In this document: one piece after another, positions 33,971 to 41,420 of the stretch
Layout of the letters: each line of letters opens with the position of its first letter
Position numbering within the stretch: position 1 is the stretch's first letter
Assembly: GCA_003538135.1 (NCBI GenBank)
Contig: DPOR01000016.1
Location: 1 to 44,274 of the forward strand
From: Oscillospiraceae bacterium
Lineage (GTDB): Bacteria > Bacillota > Clostridia > Oscillospirales > Acutalibacteraceae
Length of the DNA stretch: 44,274 nt
Direction: 5' to 3'
Notes under the pieces: generated by a model
Told to the model about the DNA's origin: nothing
Database searches by the model: none
What the model saw: the letters and a program-made list of their open reading frames with translations, nothing else
Made by a program: the position numbers and the translations under genes

Positions 33971-35047
33971 ATGACAACGAATAATAGAAATGTTAAAAGT
34001 TCGAAATCCGAAACAATCAAATGTACATCTTCTTTGCAGAACAAAAAAATTTGTGCAGAAAAGACTCGCATTAAAGCAATCGCGGTAGACAAAAAATCTT
34101 GCGAAAAGACTTTAGGATATTACTGCGGGGAATGGCTTGCCGTAACAAAAAACAGAATAAAAGACTCTACATATGTTAAATATTTTAATATTGTCAACAA
34201 TCATATTTTGCCGGCTTTGGGTTCGTTGCGACCCGAAGAAATCGATGAGCTGAAAATTATGAACTTCGAAAACAGGCTTTTGGAATCAGGTTCAAAACAA
34301 GGTCGTCCTCTTTCCCCTAAGACCGTAAAGGATATATTACTTGTCTTAAATTCCATAATAAAGTTTATCAGACATTTTCACAGACGCGATCTTCCGCAGG
34401 TTGATATATCATATCCGAAACGTGCCAAAAAAGACATCAGAGTACTCAGCGTTGAAGAGCAGGAGCGACTTATAAAATACCTGACTTTTAATACCGACAG
34501 CTGTAAATTCGGAATCATGCTTGCTATGTACACAGGTCTCAGAATAGGCGAGATATGTGCGCTCAAATGGGGCGATATATCAACCGATAACGGCACGGTT
34601 CACATATGCCGAACCATGCAGCGTCTTCAAAAGACAGGCTCGGATAAAAATCCCAACAAAACGGAAATCAAGATAAGCTCTCCGAAAAGTGACTCATCTG
34701 ACAGATGGATACCTATGACTGAAAACTTGCGAAAAATGTGCATCTCAATGCAGGCGGAATCCCCCGACGCATATGTTCTCACCGGTTGCTGTACGCAGTT
34801 TATGGAGCCGCGCAGCTTACAGTACCGTTTTTCAAAATATACCGGAGATTGCGGAATAAACGGCATTACATTTCATACACTGAGGCACACTTTTGCCACA
34901 CGGTGCGTTGAAGTCGGATTTGAAATTAAATCACTGAGCGAAATTCTCGGCCATTCGGATGTTAAAATAACTCTCAATAAATACGTCCATTCGTCAGAAA
35001 AGCTCAAAAAAGAAAATATGGACAAATTGTCGGCAATCGGATTCTAA
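33971..35047 (+). CDS. Tyrosine recombinase/integrase (predicted DNA invertase of the switch)
   Basis: A 358-residue site-specific recombinase. The N-terminal ~45 residues are basic and variable, ~50-150 is a SAM-like core-binding domain (YCGEWLAVTKNRIKDSTYVKY) and ~165-355 is the catalytic domain. The catalytic set is complete: Arg in TGLRIGEICALKWGD, His and Arg in HTLRHTFATR, His in LGHSD and the Tyr nucleophile in NKYVHS. ATG 33971 is set by GGAGGT 6 nt upstream; an upstream in-frame TTG at 33917 has no ribosome site. It sits wholly between the 23-bp inverted repeats, so it would flip with the segment. There is no excisionase, phage or conjugation gene nearby, which favours a dedicated invertase over an integrative-element integrase. 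Confidence 0.92.
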   Translation: MTTNNRNVKSSKSETIKCTSSLQNKKICAEKTRIKAIAVDKKSCEKTLGYYCGEWLAVTKNRIKDSTYVKYFNIVNNHILPALGSLRPEEIDELKIMNFENRLLESGSKQGRPLSPKTVKDILLVLNSIIKFIRHFHRRDLPQVDISYPKRAKKDIRVLSVEEQERLIKYLTFNTDSCKFGIMLAMYTGLRIGEICALKWGDISTDNGTVHICRTMQRLQKTGSDKNPNKTEIKISSPKSDSSDRWIPMTENLRKMCISMQAESPDAYVLTGCCTQFMEPRSLQYRFSKYTGDCGINGITFHTLRHTFATRCVEVGFEIKSLSEILGHSDVKITLNKYVHSSEKLKKENMDKLSAIGF

Positions 35048-35066
35048 AGTCGAAAAATCCTTTTAT

Positions 35067-35089
35067 TTGATGAGATAACTCTATGAAAT
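35067..35089 (-). repeat. Right 23-bp inverted repeat (IRR)
   Basis: Exact reverse complement of IRL at 33730-33752. It begins 19 bases after the recombinase stop codon and 165 bases before the first reading frame of the polysaccharide locus. Confidence 0.95.
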
Positions 35090-35253
35090 ACAGATAATAT
35101 TGTGTATAAAACGGTTTGCTTTGCTTCGTTTTTTTTATAGCCGCTCGGCGGCAAAGGCACCACTCGGGTGTCATATAGGAGTTTTGTGGGGGATAAAAGA
35201 AGAGAGGAGATCGGGGTACTGAAAAGCAGGGGGCTTTTCGGTATGCGGTTGCT
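35090..35253 (+). promoter_or_regulatory. Untranslated leader between the switch and the polysaccharide locus
   Basis: It holds small hairpins GCCGC-TCG-GCGGC (35140-35152), a GGCACC/GGTGTC stem just after it, and GAAAAGC-AGGGG-GCTTTTC (35221-35239), but no convincing promoter. A weak TTGATG...GATAAT pair has 20-nt spacing. The lack of a fixed promoter fits dependence on the switch promoter. Confidence 0.4.
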
Positions 35254-35499
35254 ATGGAAACGGGAAACGCACAGTATTGGTTCAGTACGGAAGAAGTTAA
35301 CGGTTTAGAAATTAATGAATTAAAAGTTATAAAAAGAGCTGTCCCTGAGACTCTGAAGGTCTCGGGAAGCAACGCATATTTGTTCTTTAAACGAGCCTTC
35401 GACATTGTGGCAGCTATTGTCGTGGGTCTCGTTTTATTTTTATTTATGCCAATAATTGCTGCTGATTACGAAAGCCTTTTGCTTGTACCAACCGAGTAA
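35254..35499 (+). pseudogene. Truncated initiating sugar-phosphate transferase
   Basis: An 81-residue frame. Residues ~40-70 (NAYLFFKRAFDIVAAIVVGLVLFLFMPIIA) match the start of the catalytic unit of polyprenyl-phosphate sugar-1-phosphate transferases, the KRxFD motif and membrane helix that begin WcaJ/EpsL/CpsE-type enzymes. The cytoplasmic catalytic domain that should follow is missing: the frame runs ADYESLLLVPTE and stops. No ribosome site stands before the ATG. It looks like a 5' remnant left by a deletion at the head of the operon, so lipid-linked synthesis here would need an initiating enzyme encoded elsewhere. A functional short membrane peptide cannot be excluded. Confidence 0.6.
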
Positions 35500-35530
35500 G
35501 AACCGATTCCTAAAAGGTGGGTGAGAATTT

Positions 35531-36406
35531 ATGAATTATTCTGTTTTAATGTCGGTATATGCGAAAGAGGAGCCAGTATATTTTGACGAAGCCATAAGAA
35601 GCATGTTGAATCAAACTGTGAGAACTGACGATTTTGTTATAGTTTGTGACGGAGTTCTGACGGACGAGCTGGATGCTGTTTTGAAAAGACATTTGTTGAT
35701 GCATCCGGGGATAATACATCCTGTTTATTTGCCTGAGAACATCGGAACCGGAGCGGCTTTGAACATAGGTATTACGCACTGCAGGAACGAATTGGTGGCC
35801 AAGATGGACTCTGATGATATATCCATCCCAACCAGATGTGAACAGCAACTGGAGGAGTTTGTCGCAGACGAGAAGCTGACGGTTCTTGGCGGTAATATTA
35901 TTGAATTCACGGACAGCACCAGTAACCCCATCAGCAGACGGCTGGTTCCGTGCGATAACAGCGGTATAAGGAGATATGCAAGACGCAGACAGCCGTTCAA
36001 TAATATGACGGTTATGTATAAAAAAAGTGCGGTTTTGGAAGTTGGCGGGTATAAGAAGATGACCCGCGGAGAAGATTATGATCTTTATATAAGACTTTTA
36101 CTGAAAGATTTTTATTGTAGAAATATCAATGAAAATCTGGTCTATGCGAGGATAAAAGACAAAGGCGGGGACAGAAGAACTTCACTGGCTACTTATCGCG
36201 GGTTCATAAAAACCAGATGGTACGCGCTGCAGACAGGATATTCGAATTTATGGGATTTTATAGTTGCGTGTAGCGCACAGACGGCGGTATTTTTGGCACC
36301 GAATTTTTTGCAGGAGTATATTTATCGGCGTATATTGCATAAGCCGGCTGAAGAATTGCTGTCAAATAATAATAAGCAGCAGGACAACTATCTTTCAATG
36401 AGATAG
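35531..36406 (+). CDS. Family 2 glycosyltransferase
   Basis: A 291-residue GT-A fold enzyme that adds a sugar to a growing polysaccharide repeat at the inner face of the membrane. YSVLMSVYAKEEPVYFDEAIRSML begins the nucleotide-sugar domain, KMDSDDIS (~residue 95) carries the metal-binding DxD, and TRGEDYDLYIRLL (~residue 175) supplies the ED(Y) acceptor motif. AGGTGGGTGAG precedes the ATG. The gene is AT-richer than the V-ATPase region. It is the first intact gene of the locus downstream of the switch. Confidence 0.88.
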   Translation: MNYSVLMSVYAKEEPVYFDEAIRSMLNQTVRTDDFVIVCDGVLTDELDAVLKRHLLMHPGIIHPVYLPENIGTGAALNIGITHCRNELVAKMDSDDISIPTRCEQQLEEFVADEKLTVLGGNIIEFTDSTSNPISRRLVPCDNSGIRRYARRRQPFNNMTVMYKKSAVLEVGGYKKMTRGEDYDLYIRLLLKDFYCRNINENLVYARIKDKGGDRRTSLATYRGFIKTRWYALQTGYSNLWDFIVACSAQTAVFLAPNFLQEYIYRRILHKPAEELLSNNNKQQDNYLSMR

Positions 36407-36451
36407 AAACAGATTCACGTACATATAAAACTTGGAGGATAGATCGAGAGT

Positions 36452-37270
36452 ATGGTAAAAACAAAAAATTCGTCCGGTGCGGCGGATAATAATGAGATAA
36501 CATTATGGAGCGCGGCACGGCTGCTGCTCGGCAAGTTCTATTGGCTGTTGATTTCCGGCTTTGCCTGCACACTCGTCGTCTGGCTTATTACGACATTTCT
36601 TATTGCTCCTACTTATAAGTCGAGAGTAAGCTTCTATGTCTATAACAACGCCGACAAAGCGGCTCACGCGAGCACAATAAACAACAGTGACCTTCAAGCG
36701 GCGGAAAGCTTGGCTACGACGTACTCAAAAATACTTGAGAGCAATTCGGTGCTTGATGCGGTGCTCAAGGATCTCGGAAACAAATCGGATCTCAGCAGAA
36801 AAGAGCTCAGCGAAATGATCGAGGTTTCGGTAGTTTCGGACACTCAGCTGCTGGAGGTTGTTATTAAATCAAAAAGTGCCGAATTTGCCTGTGATGTCGG
36901 AAAGTCGTTTGCGAATGTTGCTCCGACGGAAATAGTCAGAATTACAAAAGCGGGCGGAGTTGAGGTCGTCGACCGACCCGAGGTTGCAACGGAAAAGTCG
37001 TCTCCCAGAACCGTATTTGATACGGCGATAGGCTTTATTATCGGCGTTATAGGTGTTTCGGTTGCGCTGATACTTAAAATGCTTTCGGATACAACCATCT
37101 ATTTGCCGGAGGATATAGAGAGTATGTCCGGTGTCACCGTTTTGGGTCAAATACCCGAAATAGAGGTTACGGAGAAAGAATATAATAATTGGAAGCTTGT
37201 GAAGGGAGGGGTGATTCGCTGTGAAAGTAAGAAAGATAAAAATGATAAATCAGAACAAAACGGTGACTGA
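36452..37270 (+). CDS. Wzz/CpsC-like polysaccharide co-polymerase
   Basis: A 272-residue chain-length regulator and activator of the BY-kinase. Two membrane helices (~residues 26-50 and ~188-211) flank an extracellular coiled-coil domain, the Wzz layout, and a short cytoplasmic C-terminal tail follows. In Gram-positive systems this protein docks the separate kinase CpsD through that tail. The last 50 bases overlap the kinase gene in another frame. GGAGG lies 13 nt before the ATG, a little far. Confidence 0.88.
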   Translation: MVKTKNSSGAADNNEITLWSAARLLLGKFYWLLISGFACTLVVWLITTFLIAPTYKSRVSFYVYNNADKAAHASTINNSDLQAAESLATTYSKILESNSVLDAVLKDLGNKSDLSRKELSEMIEVSVVSDTQLLEVVIKSKSAEFACDVGKSFANVAPTEIVRITKAGGVEVVDRPEVATEKSSPRTVFDTAIGFIIGVIGVSVALILKMLSDTTIYLPEDIESMSGVTVLGQIPEIEVTEKEYNNWKLVKGGVIRCESKKDKNDKSEQNGD

Positions 37271-38060
37271 TACCGTTTCGGTCAACAGAAAGAGACTGAT
37301 AAATAACGACAGTCCCTTTGCAATAAAAGAGGCGTATGTAAAGCTTAGAACCAGCCTTATGTTCTGCATGAAGGCGGATAAGGAGGGCCCTTGCAAAGTT
37401 TTTGCAATAACCAGCGCAAATCCGTCCGAGGGAAAAAGCCTCACAGCCGCCAATATTGCAATAAGCTATGCAATGCTCGGCAAAAAGACACTGCTTATAG
37501 ATGCGGATATGCGTAAACCCACCCAGCGCAGGCTCTGGAAGGTTGATATATCGACCGGTCTTTGCGATTTTCTTGCCGGAATGGGTCAGCTTGAGCTTGT
37601 AAAGGTGGACGGACTTCCGCTGTCGATAGTCTGCACGGGCACAATACCGCCCAATCCATCCGAACTTCTTGCTTCGGATATAATGAAGCAGTTTATCAAG
37701 CGCTGCACCAAGACTTATGATTACATAATTATTGACACTCCGCCTATAAATACGGTTGCGGATGCGCAGATAATCTCAACATTCGTGGACGGCGTTGTGG
37801 TTGTTGCAAAGTCGGGCTCGACCACAACCGATGAATTGAACATGGCTCTTGAAGCGGTTGATCGCGCAGGCGGAAACCTGTGCGGAGTGGTAGTCAACGA
37901 TATGAATATGAAATCGCTTAAATACTCCTATAAATACAGATACAGCGATAAGTACGGTTACAAGTACGGCTATAAGTACGGGTATAAATACGGGTATAAA
38001 TACGGACACAAGTACGGCTACAAGTATTCATACAGTGACGGTACAAACAGCACGAATTAA
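37221..38060 (+). CDS. Bacterial tyrosine kinase (CpsD/CapB-like) with a tyrosine-repeat tail
   Basis: A 279-residue BY-kinase that autophosphorylates and helps control chain length and export. Walker A SANPSEGKS (65-73), Walker A' LLIDADMRKP, Walker B IIIDTPPI, and the N-terminal EAYVKLRTSL oligomer motif are intact. The C-terminal ~40 residues hold 17 tyrosines, mostly as KYGY repeats encoded by a 12-base tandem unit; usual CpsD tails have about four. The start is GTG 37221, set by GGAGGGGTGAT, 50 bases inside the CpsC gene. The PHP phosphatase that would remove the phosphates follows. Confidence 0.92.
   Translation: MKVRKIKMINQNKTVTDTVSVNRKRLINNDSPFAIKEAYVKLRTSLMFCMKADKEGPCKVFAITSANPSEGKSLTAANIAISYAMLGKKTLLIDADMRKPTQRRLWKVDISTGLCDFLAGMGQLELVKVDGLPLSIVCTGTIPPNPSELLASDIMKQFIKRCTKTYDYIIIDTPPINTVADAQIISTFVDGVVVVAKSGSTTTDELNMALEAVDRAGGNLCGVVVNDMNMKSLKYSYKYRYSDKYGYKYGYKYGYKYGYKYGHKYGYKYSYSDGTNSTN
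37951..38025 (+). repeat. 12-bp tandem repeat in the BY-kinase tail
   Basis: Copies of an AAGTACGGCTAT-like unit encode KYGY. Third-base differences (TAC/TAT, GGC/GGG/GGT, AAG/AAA) and one KYGH unit show the array is not brand new, yet it stays in frame for any gain or loss of units. Confidence 0.75.
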
Positions 38061-38071
38061 GTGATATTGCA

Positions 38072-38707
38072 ATGGATTTTACATTTGATTATCATTCTCA
38101 TATACTCCCGGGCTGCGACCACGGGAGCGACGGTATAGAGACATCGCTCAAACAGATAGAAATGGCTGAAGGCGCGGGCATAAAGACCATATGCGCAACG
38201 CCGCATTTCTATCCGCACAAGGAGAGCGTTGAAGCGTTCCTTTCCAGGCGGCAAAGAACATATGAAGCTTTAAAAGAGCGCCTGCCGGACAATGCACCGA
38301 GCATCCTGCTCGGAGCGGAGGTGCTGATTTGCGACGGGATGGAGCAGCTTGAGGGACTGGGGCGTCTGTGCAGGCAGGGGACAAACGAGCTGCTGCTCGA
38401 GCTGCCGTTCTACAAATGGCCGAAGTCCGTATGGGAGACAATCGACTGTCTCAATGACCGCGACGATATACAAATAGTTATCGCCCATGCGGACAGATAT
38501 CCCCCGGAGAGCATCGAAAAGCTGATAGGCGAAGACATTCCGCTGCAGCTGAATGTCGAATGCTTCAAAAAGCCTCTGCGGAGAAAGCAATATATATTGT
38601 GGACAGAAAAGGGATATGTCAGGTATCTCGGCAGCGATATGCATATGCTCGAAACGGGATATAAGGATTGGGTAAAATGCAGAAAGATTTTGGAGAAGCA
38701 TATTTAA
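38072..38707 (+). CDS. PHP-domain phosphotyrosine phosphatase (CpsB/CapC-like)
   Basis: A 211-residue metal-dependent phosphatase that dephosphorylates the BY-kinase tail. Metal-ligand motifs are present: YHSHILPGCDHG (start), TPHFYP (~residue 40), HADRYPP (~residue 140) and LGSDMHM (~residue 190). The usual CpsB length is about 240 residues, so this is a compact member. The ribosome site is weak (AAGTGAT). It lies 11 bases after the kinase, and together with the Wzz-like protein completes the CpsB/C/D control module. Confidence 0.9.
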   Translation: MDFTFDYHSHILPGCDHGSDGIETSLKQIEMAEGAGIKTICATPHFYPHKESVEAFLSRRQRTYEALKERLPDNAPSILLGAEVLICDGMEQLEGLGRLCRQGTNELLLELPFYKWPKSVWETIDCLNDRDDIQIVIAHADRYPPESIEKLIGEDIPLQLNVECFKKPLRRKQYILWTEKGYVRYLGSDMHMLETGYKDWVKCRKILEKHI

Positions 38708-38730
38708 CGACACATACAAAGAGGAAGTAA

Positions 38731-39603
38731 ATGAAAAATCTCACGCAGCTCAATGAACTCAGCGAGCACCAAAAAGTACTTCTTTCTATGCTTAAAGATT
38801 TTGACGCAGTGTGCGAAAAGCACGGTATTCGCTATATGCTTTTTGCGGGCACGGCGCTCGGCGCAGTCAGACACAGCGGTTTTATTCCGTGGGATGATGA
38901 TGCCGACGTTATTCTGATGCGTGCGGATTACGAGAAGTTTTTTGAATGCGCGGCAAAAGATTTTGATGCCGAAAAGTACTACGTTCAGCGAGAATACGGT
39001 GCACACTGGCCTATGCAGTTTTCGAAGCTCAGACTCAACAATACTGCGTGTATAGAAAAATATCATCCTAAAGATCCTGAGCTTCATCAAGGAATATATA
39101 TTGACATTTTTCCGTGCGATAATCTGTCGGATAACAAAGCGGTCAGAAAGCTTCAGTTCTTAGCTTCGAAGATAGTGATTGCAAAGGCTCTGTATGCCCG
39201 CGGATATGAAACGGACAGCTTCGCAAAAAAGTGCTTTATGCAGCTTTGCCGTCCGCTTCCTCTTGAGCCGTTCAAAAGAATTTGCATTCGTCGAAAAGAT
39301 AGCAGCTCTTATATGGTTCATTCGTTTTTTGCGGCGAGCAAAAGCTATGAAAAAAGCATTTTTCCGCGCGAATGGTTTGAAAAAACCATGCGTGTGCCCT
39401 TCGAGGATGCGGATTTTCCCGTGTCGTGCCAATGCTCGGAGCTCCTTACCAAGCTTTACGGCGATTACGAAAGAATTCCTCCGCCGGAGGAGAGAAGATG
39501 CAAGGAACACGCTGCGATACTTGATACCGAGCGCTCATATACGGAGTATCTCGATGAGCAGCGTAAAATGAAAATAGATGTATACACAAGAAGCATAAGA
39601 TAA
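38731..39603 (+). CDS. LicD-family phosphotransferase
   Basis: A 290-residue protein with the LicD nucleotidyltransferase-fold signature: GIRYMLFAGTALGAVRHSGFIPWDDDADV (~residues 30-60), followed by QFSKLRLNNTACIEK and IDIFPCD. Relatives attach phosphocholine or other phospho-groups to surface sugars. It therefore suggests a phospho-decorated polysaccharide. AGAGGAAGT precedes the ATG. No choline uptake or activation genes are seen in the window, so the transferred group is unknown. Confidence 0.9.
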   Translation: MKNLTQLNELSEHQKVLLSMLKDFDAVCEKHGIRYMLFAGTALGAVRHSGFIPWDDDADVILMRADYEKFFECAAKDFDAEKYYVQREYGAHWPMQFSKLRLNNTACIEKYHPKDPELHQGIYIDIFPCDNLSDNKAVRKLQFLASKIVIAKALYARGYETDSFAKKCFMQLCRPLPLEPFKRICIRRKDSSSYMVHSFFAASKSYEKSIFPREWFEKTMRVPFEDADFPVSCQCSELLTKLYGDYERIPPPEERRCKEHAAILDTERSYTEYLDEQRKMKIDVYTRSIR

Positions 39604-39628
39604 CATAAACATCGAATCGAGGAGAAAC

Positions 39629-40120
39629 ATGAAAGAAAAAGCAAAGCCATCCAACAAAAAGAAGCTTATAGCGGCTGTTGCGGTGTCGGTTGCCGTAATT
39701 ATTGCCGCTACGGTCACAGCCGTATTTATATTGAAAGACAGAGGCGGCTCAGACGACGCTTCTGCAGCCATATCTACGCCGATCGGTAATTTCACTCTCC
39801 CTGCGGAAGTTATGCAGAATATGGAAATTGAAGAAACCTCTGAGGGTGATGTTTACCGCGCGGGATTTTACGGCTCCGTTGGAGAGAGTCGGATTCTTCT
39901 GTTTGAACTTGTTGTCGGCGGGGACGAGGGACGTTACCTTTTAGGCAGCGCACCGGATAAGCACAGAAAAATGTGTAAGGTGTGGTTAAATATCGGCGAG
40001 ATAAAGGCCGATCCCTCATGGTCCGATGAGGATGTTAAAAGGCTCAATCTCATGCAGTCGTGTGTGAACGAAATAATCAGTCAGCTCAATAACATGAAGA
40101 AATTCGAGAGGGCGAAATGA
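39629..40120 (+). CDS. Membrane-anchored extracellular protein of unknown function
   Basis: A 163-residue protein: a short basic start (KEKAKPSNKKK), one membrane helix (~12-35, LIAAVAVSVAVIIAATVTAVFIL), a Gly/Ser/Asp-rich linker and a ~115-residue soluble domain with no motif I recognise. The topology predicts an extracellular domain. CGAGGAGAAAC precedes the ATG. Its stop overlaps the acyltransferase start by four bases, so it is co-translated with polysaccharide-modifying enzymes. Confidence 0.7.
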   Translation: MKEKAKPSNKKKLIAAVAVSVAVIIAATVTAVFILKDRGGSDDASAAISTPIGNFTLPAEVMQNMEIEETSEGDVYRAGFYGSVGESRILLFELVVGGDEGRYLLGSAPDKHRKMCKVWLNIGEIKADPSWSDEDVKRLNLMQSCVNEIISQLNNMKKFERAK

Positions 40121-40695
40121 TAAAAGATGCGAGAAAAAAGATAAAACGCAAGATTGGCGCTTTGATTTATTACACTTTCGCTCAAAAGCTTCCGCCGTCA
40201 TACAGTTCGGTTAAACTCGGGCAGACGGCATGGCGCAGATTTTGCGGAAAGCTAATGCTGGCAGATTGCGGTGCTGAGGTCAATATTGAGAAAGACGCGA
40301 TCTTCTCTCAAAAAGTCACACTCGGTGATTTTTCCGGCATAGGTATTAACGCTAAAATATACGGCGAATGTCACATAGGCGCTTTTGTTATGATGGGCAC
40401 GGATGTTACTGTCATTACAAGGAATCACAGGTTTGACAGAACGGATGTACCGATGATGAAGCAAGGCTTCGAGGACGAAAAGCCGGTTTATATCGGAGAT
40501 GATGTATGGATAGGCGACCGCGTTATAATTTTGCCGGGCGTACATATCGGAAACGGGTGCATTATCGCGGCCGGCAGCGTTGTGACGAAGGATGTGGCAC
40601 CTTATACTGTCGTGGGCGGAGTTCCGGCGCATTTCATAAAAGAGCGCTTCTCCGAAGAGCAACTTACAAAGCATGAAAACAGTCAATATCAATGA
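40117..40695 (+). CDS. Hexapeptide-repeat O-acyltransferase
   Basis: A 192-residue left-handed beta-helix acyltransferase of the maltose/CapG/WcaF acetyltransferase type. Hexapeptide turns run from ~55 to ~175 (LGDFSGIGINAKIYGECHIG, IGDDVWIGDRVIILPGVHIG), and the likely catalytic His is in VITRNHRF. It probably adds acetyl groups to the polysaccharide or its precursors. It overlaps the genes on both sides by four bases. Confidence 0.88.
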   Translation: MIKDARKKIKRKIGALIYYTFAQKLPPSYSSVKLGQTAWRRFCGKLMLADCGAEVNIEKDAIFSQKVTLGDFSGIGINAKIYGECHIGAFVMMGTDVTVITRNHRFDRTDVPMMKQGFEDEKPVYIGDDVWIGDRVIILPGVHIGNGCIIAAGSVVTKDVAPYTVVGGVPAHFIKERFSEEQLTKHENSQYQ

Positions 40696-41420
40696 TTCCG
40701 AAACTTATGATTATGCAGAAGGCGGTGATAACGGTGCGGGATAGAATACCATTGATGCTTTTGCTGGCAGCAGGTACGGCATTCACCTCGGTATGGCTTA
40801 TTGTTCTGCGAAAGCGACTTAACATGGCATGGTATGCGGCAATACCGCTCGCGATATTTCACACGATCTACGGAGTGTTCACGGTAACGGCGTTTGCCTT
40901 TCTCGAGAACGGGTTCAATAAAGAGATTTTTGGCAATATGAGTCTGTTCGGCGGAGTGTTTTTCATGCCGTTGGCATACTGGCTGGGCGCAAAAATCTCG
41001 AAGCGCCCGATGCGTGAAGTATTCGACATTTTTACTCCCTGTATGATTTTCACTGTCATGTGCGCGCGAGTAAACTGCGTTATTTCCGGATGTTGCCTCG
41101 GACTTCCGATTCCGGGTCTTGACGGAACGCGATTCCCGACGAGGGAGGCAGAACTGATTTTTTATGTCGTTCTGCTTGCGATTATCTGCCCGCGCATAGT
41201 AAAAGGCAGGACGGGCGGAAAGGCCTACCCCGTTTATATGATGAGCTACGGAATATTCCGTTTTATCATCGAGTTTTTCCGCCAAGCGCAAACGGACACT
41301 CTTTTCCATTTGTCGCATATGTGGGCAACCTTATCCTTAATAATCGGCATAAGTATTTATGTCGAATTGAATATAAAGGGCAAGAAGTATAAAAACGAAA
41401 GGAAGAAGATAAAGAAATGA
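40692..41420 (+). CDS. Lgt-family membrane protein (prolipoprotein diacylglyceryl transferase-like)
   Basis: A 242-residue polytopic membrane protein with about seven hydrophobic segments. SLFGGVFFMPLAYWLG, ARVNCVISGCCLGLP (with the conserved Arg and GC(C)xG) and YGIFRFIIEFFRQ match key Lgt segments. True Lgt moves diacylglycerol from phosphatidylglycerol to lipoprotein cysteines. This copy lies inside a polysaccharide locus and overlaps by four bases the gene of a secreted protein that lacks a lipobox, so it may be a divergent paralog acting on another acceptor. Confidence 0.72.
   Translation: MIPKLMIMQKAVITVRDRIPLMLLLAAGTAFTSVWLIVLRKRLNMAWYAAIPLAIFHTIYGVFTVTAFAFLENGFNKEIFGNMSLFGGVFFMPLAYWLGAKISKRPMREVFDIFTPCMIFTVMCARVNCVISGCCLGLPIPGLDGTRFPTREAELIFYVVLLAIICPRIVKGRTGGKAYPVYMMSYGIFRFIIEFFRQAQTDTLFHLSHMWATLSLIIGISIYVELNIKGKKYKNERKKIKK

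Larger units (their letters stand above)
33730..35089. mobile_element. Predicted invertible segment carrying its own tyrosine recombinase
   Basis: A 1360-base segment bounded by perfect 23-bp inverted repeats and holding one complete tyrosine recombinase gene and an outward-facing promoter. Inverted, not direct, repeats mean that recombination would flip the segment rather than excise it. As drawn, the promoter points left, away from the polysaccharide locus; after inversion it would sit just inside the right repeat and read into 35090 onward. The segment is AT-richer than the flanking metabolic genes. The repeats and promoter are seen; the inversion is inferred. Confidence 0.8.

Noticed and set aside
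33730..35089. Insertion sequence or integrative element bounded by terminal inverted repeats
   Set aside because: The only enzyme is a tyrosine recombinase, which acts on paired sites rather than transposon ends; no transposase, cargo or target-site duplication is evident. Inversion fits better.
35067..35098. Fixed promoter straddling the right repeat (TTGATG ... GATAAT)
   Set aside because: The spacer is 20 nt and both boxes are poor matches.
33375..35215. Loose similarity of the flanks (GCCGC...GGCGGC followed by GGGGG...ATAAAAGAAG at about 33377-33427 and 35140-35200)
   Set aside because: The matching blocks are short and differently spaced; I cannot show a true direct repeat by eye.
35217..35241. 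GAAAAGC/GCTTTTC hairpin as an antitermination (LoaP-type) element of the polysaccharide leader
   Set aside because: No LoaP/NusG-like gene is in the window and the hairpin lacks a recognisable signature; left only as part of the leader.
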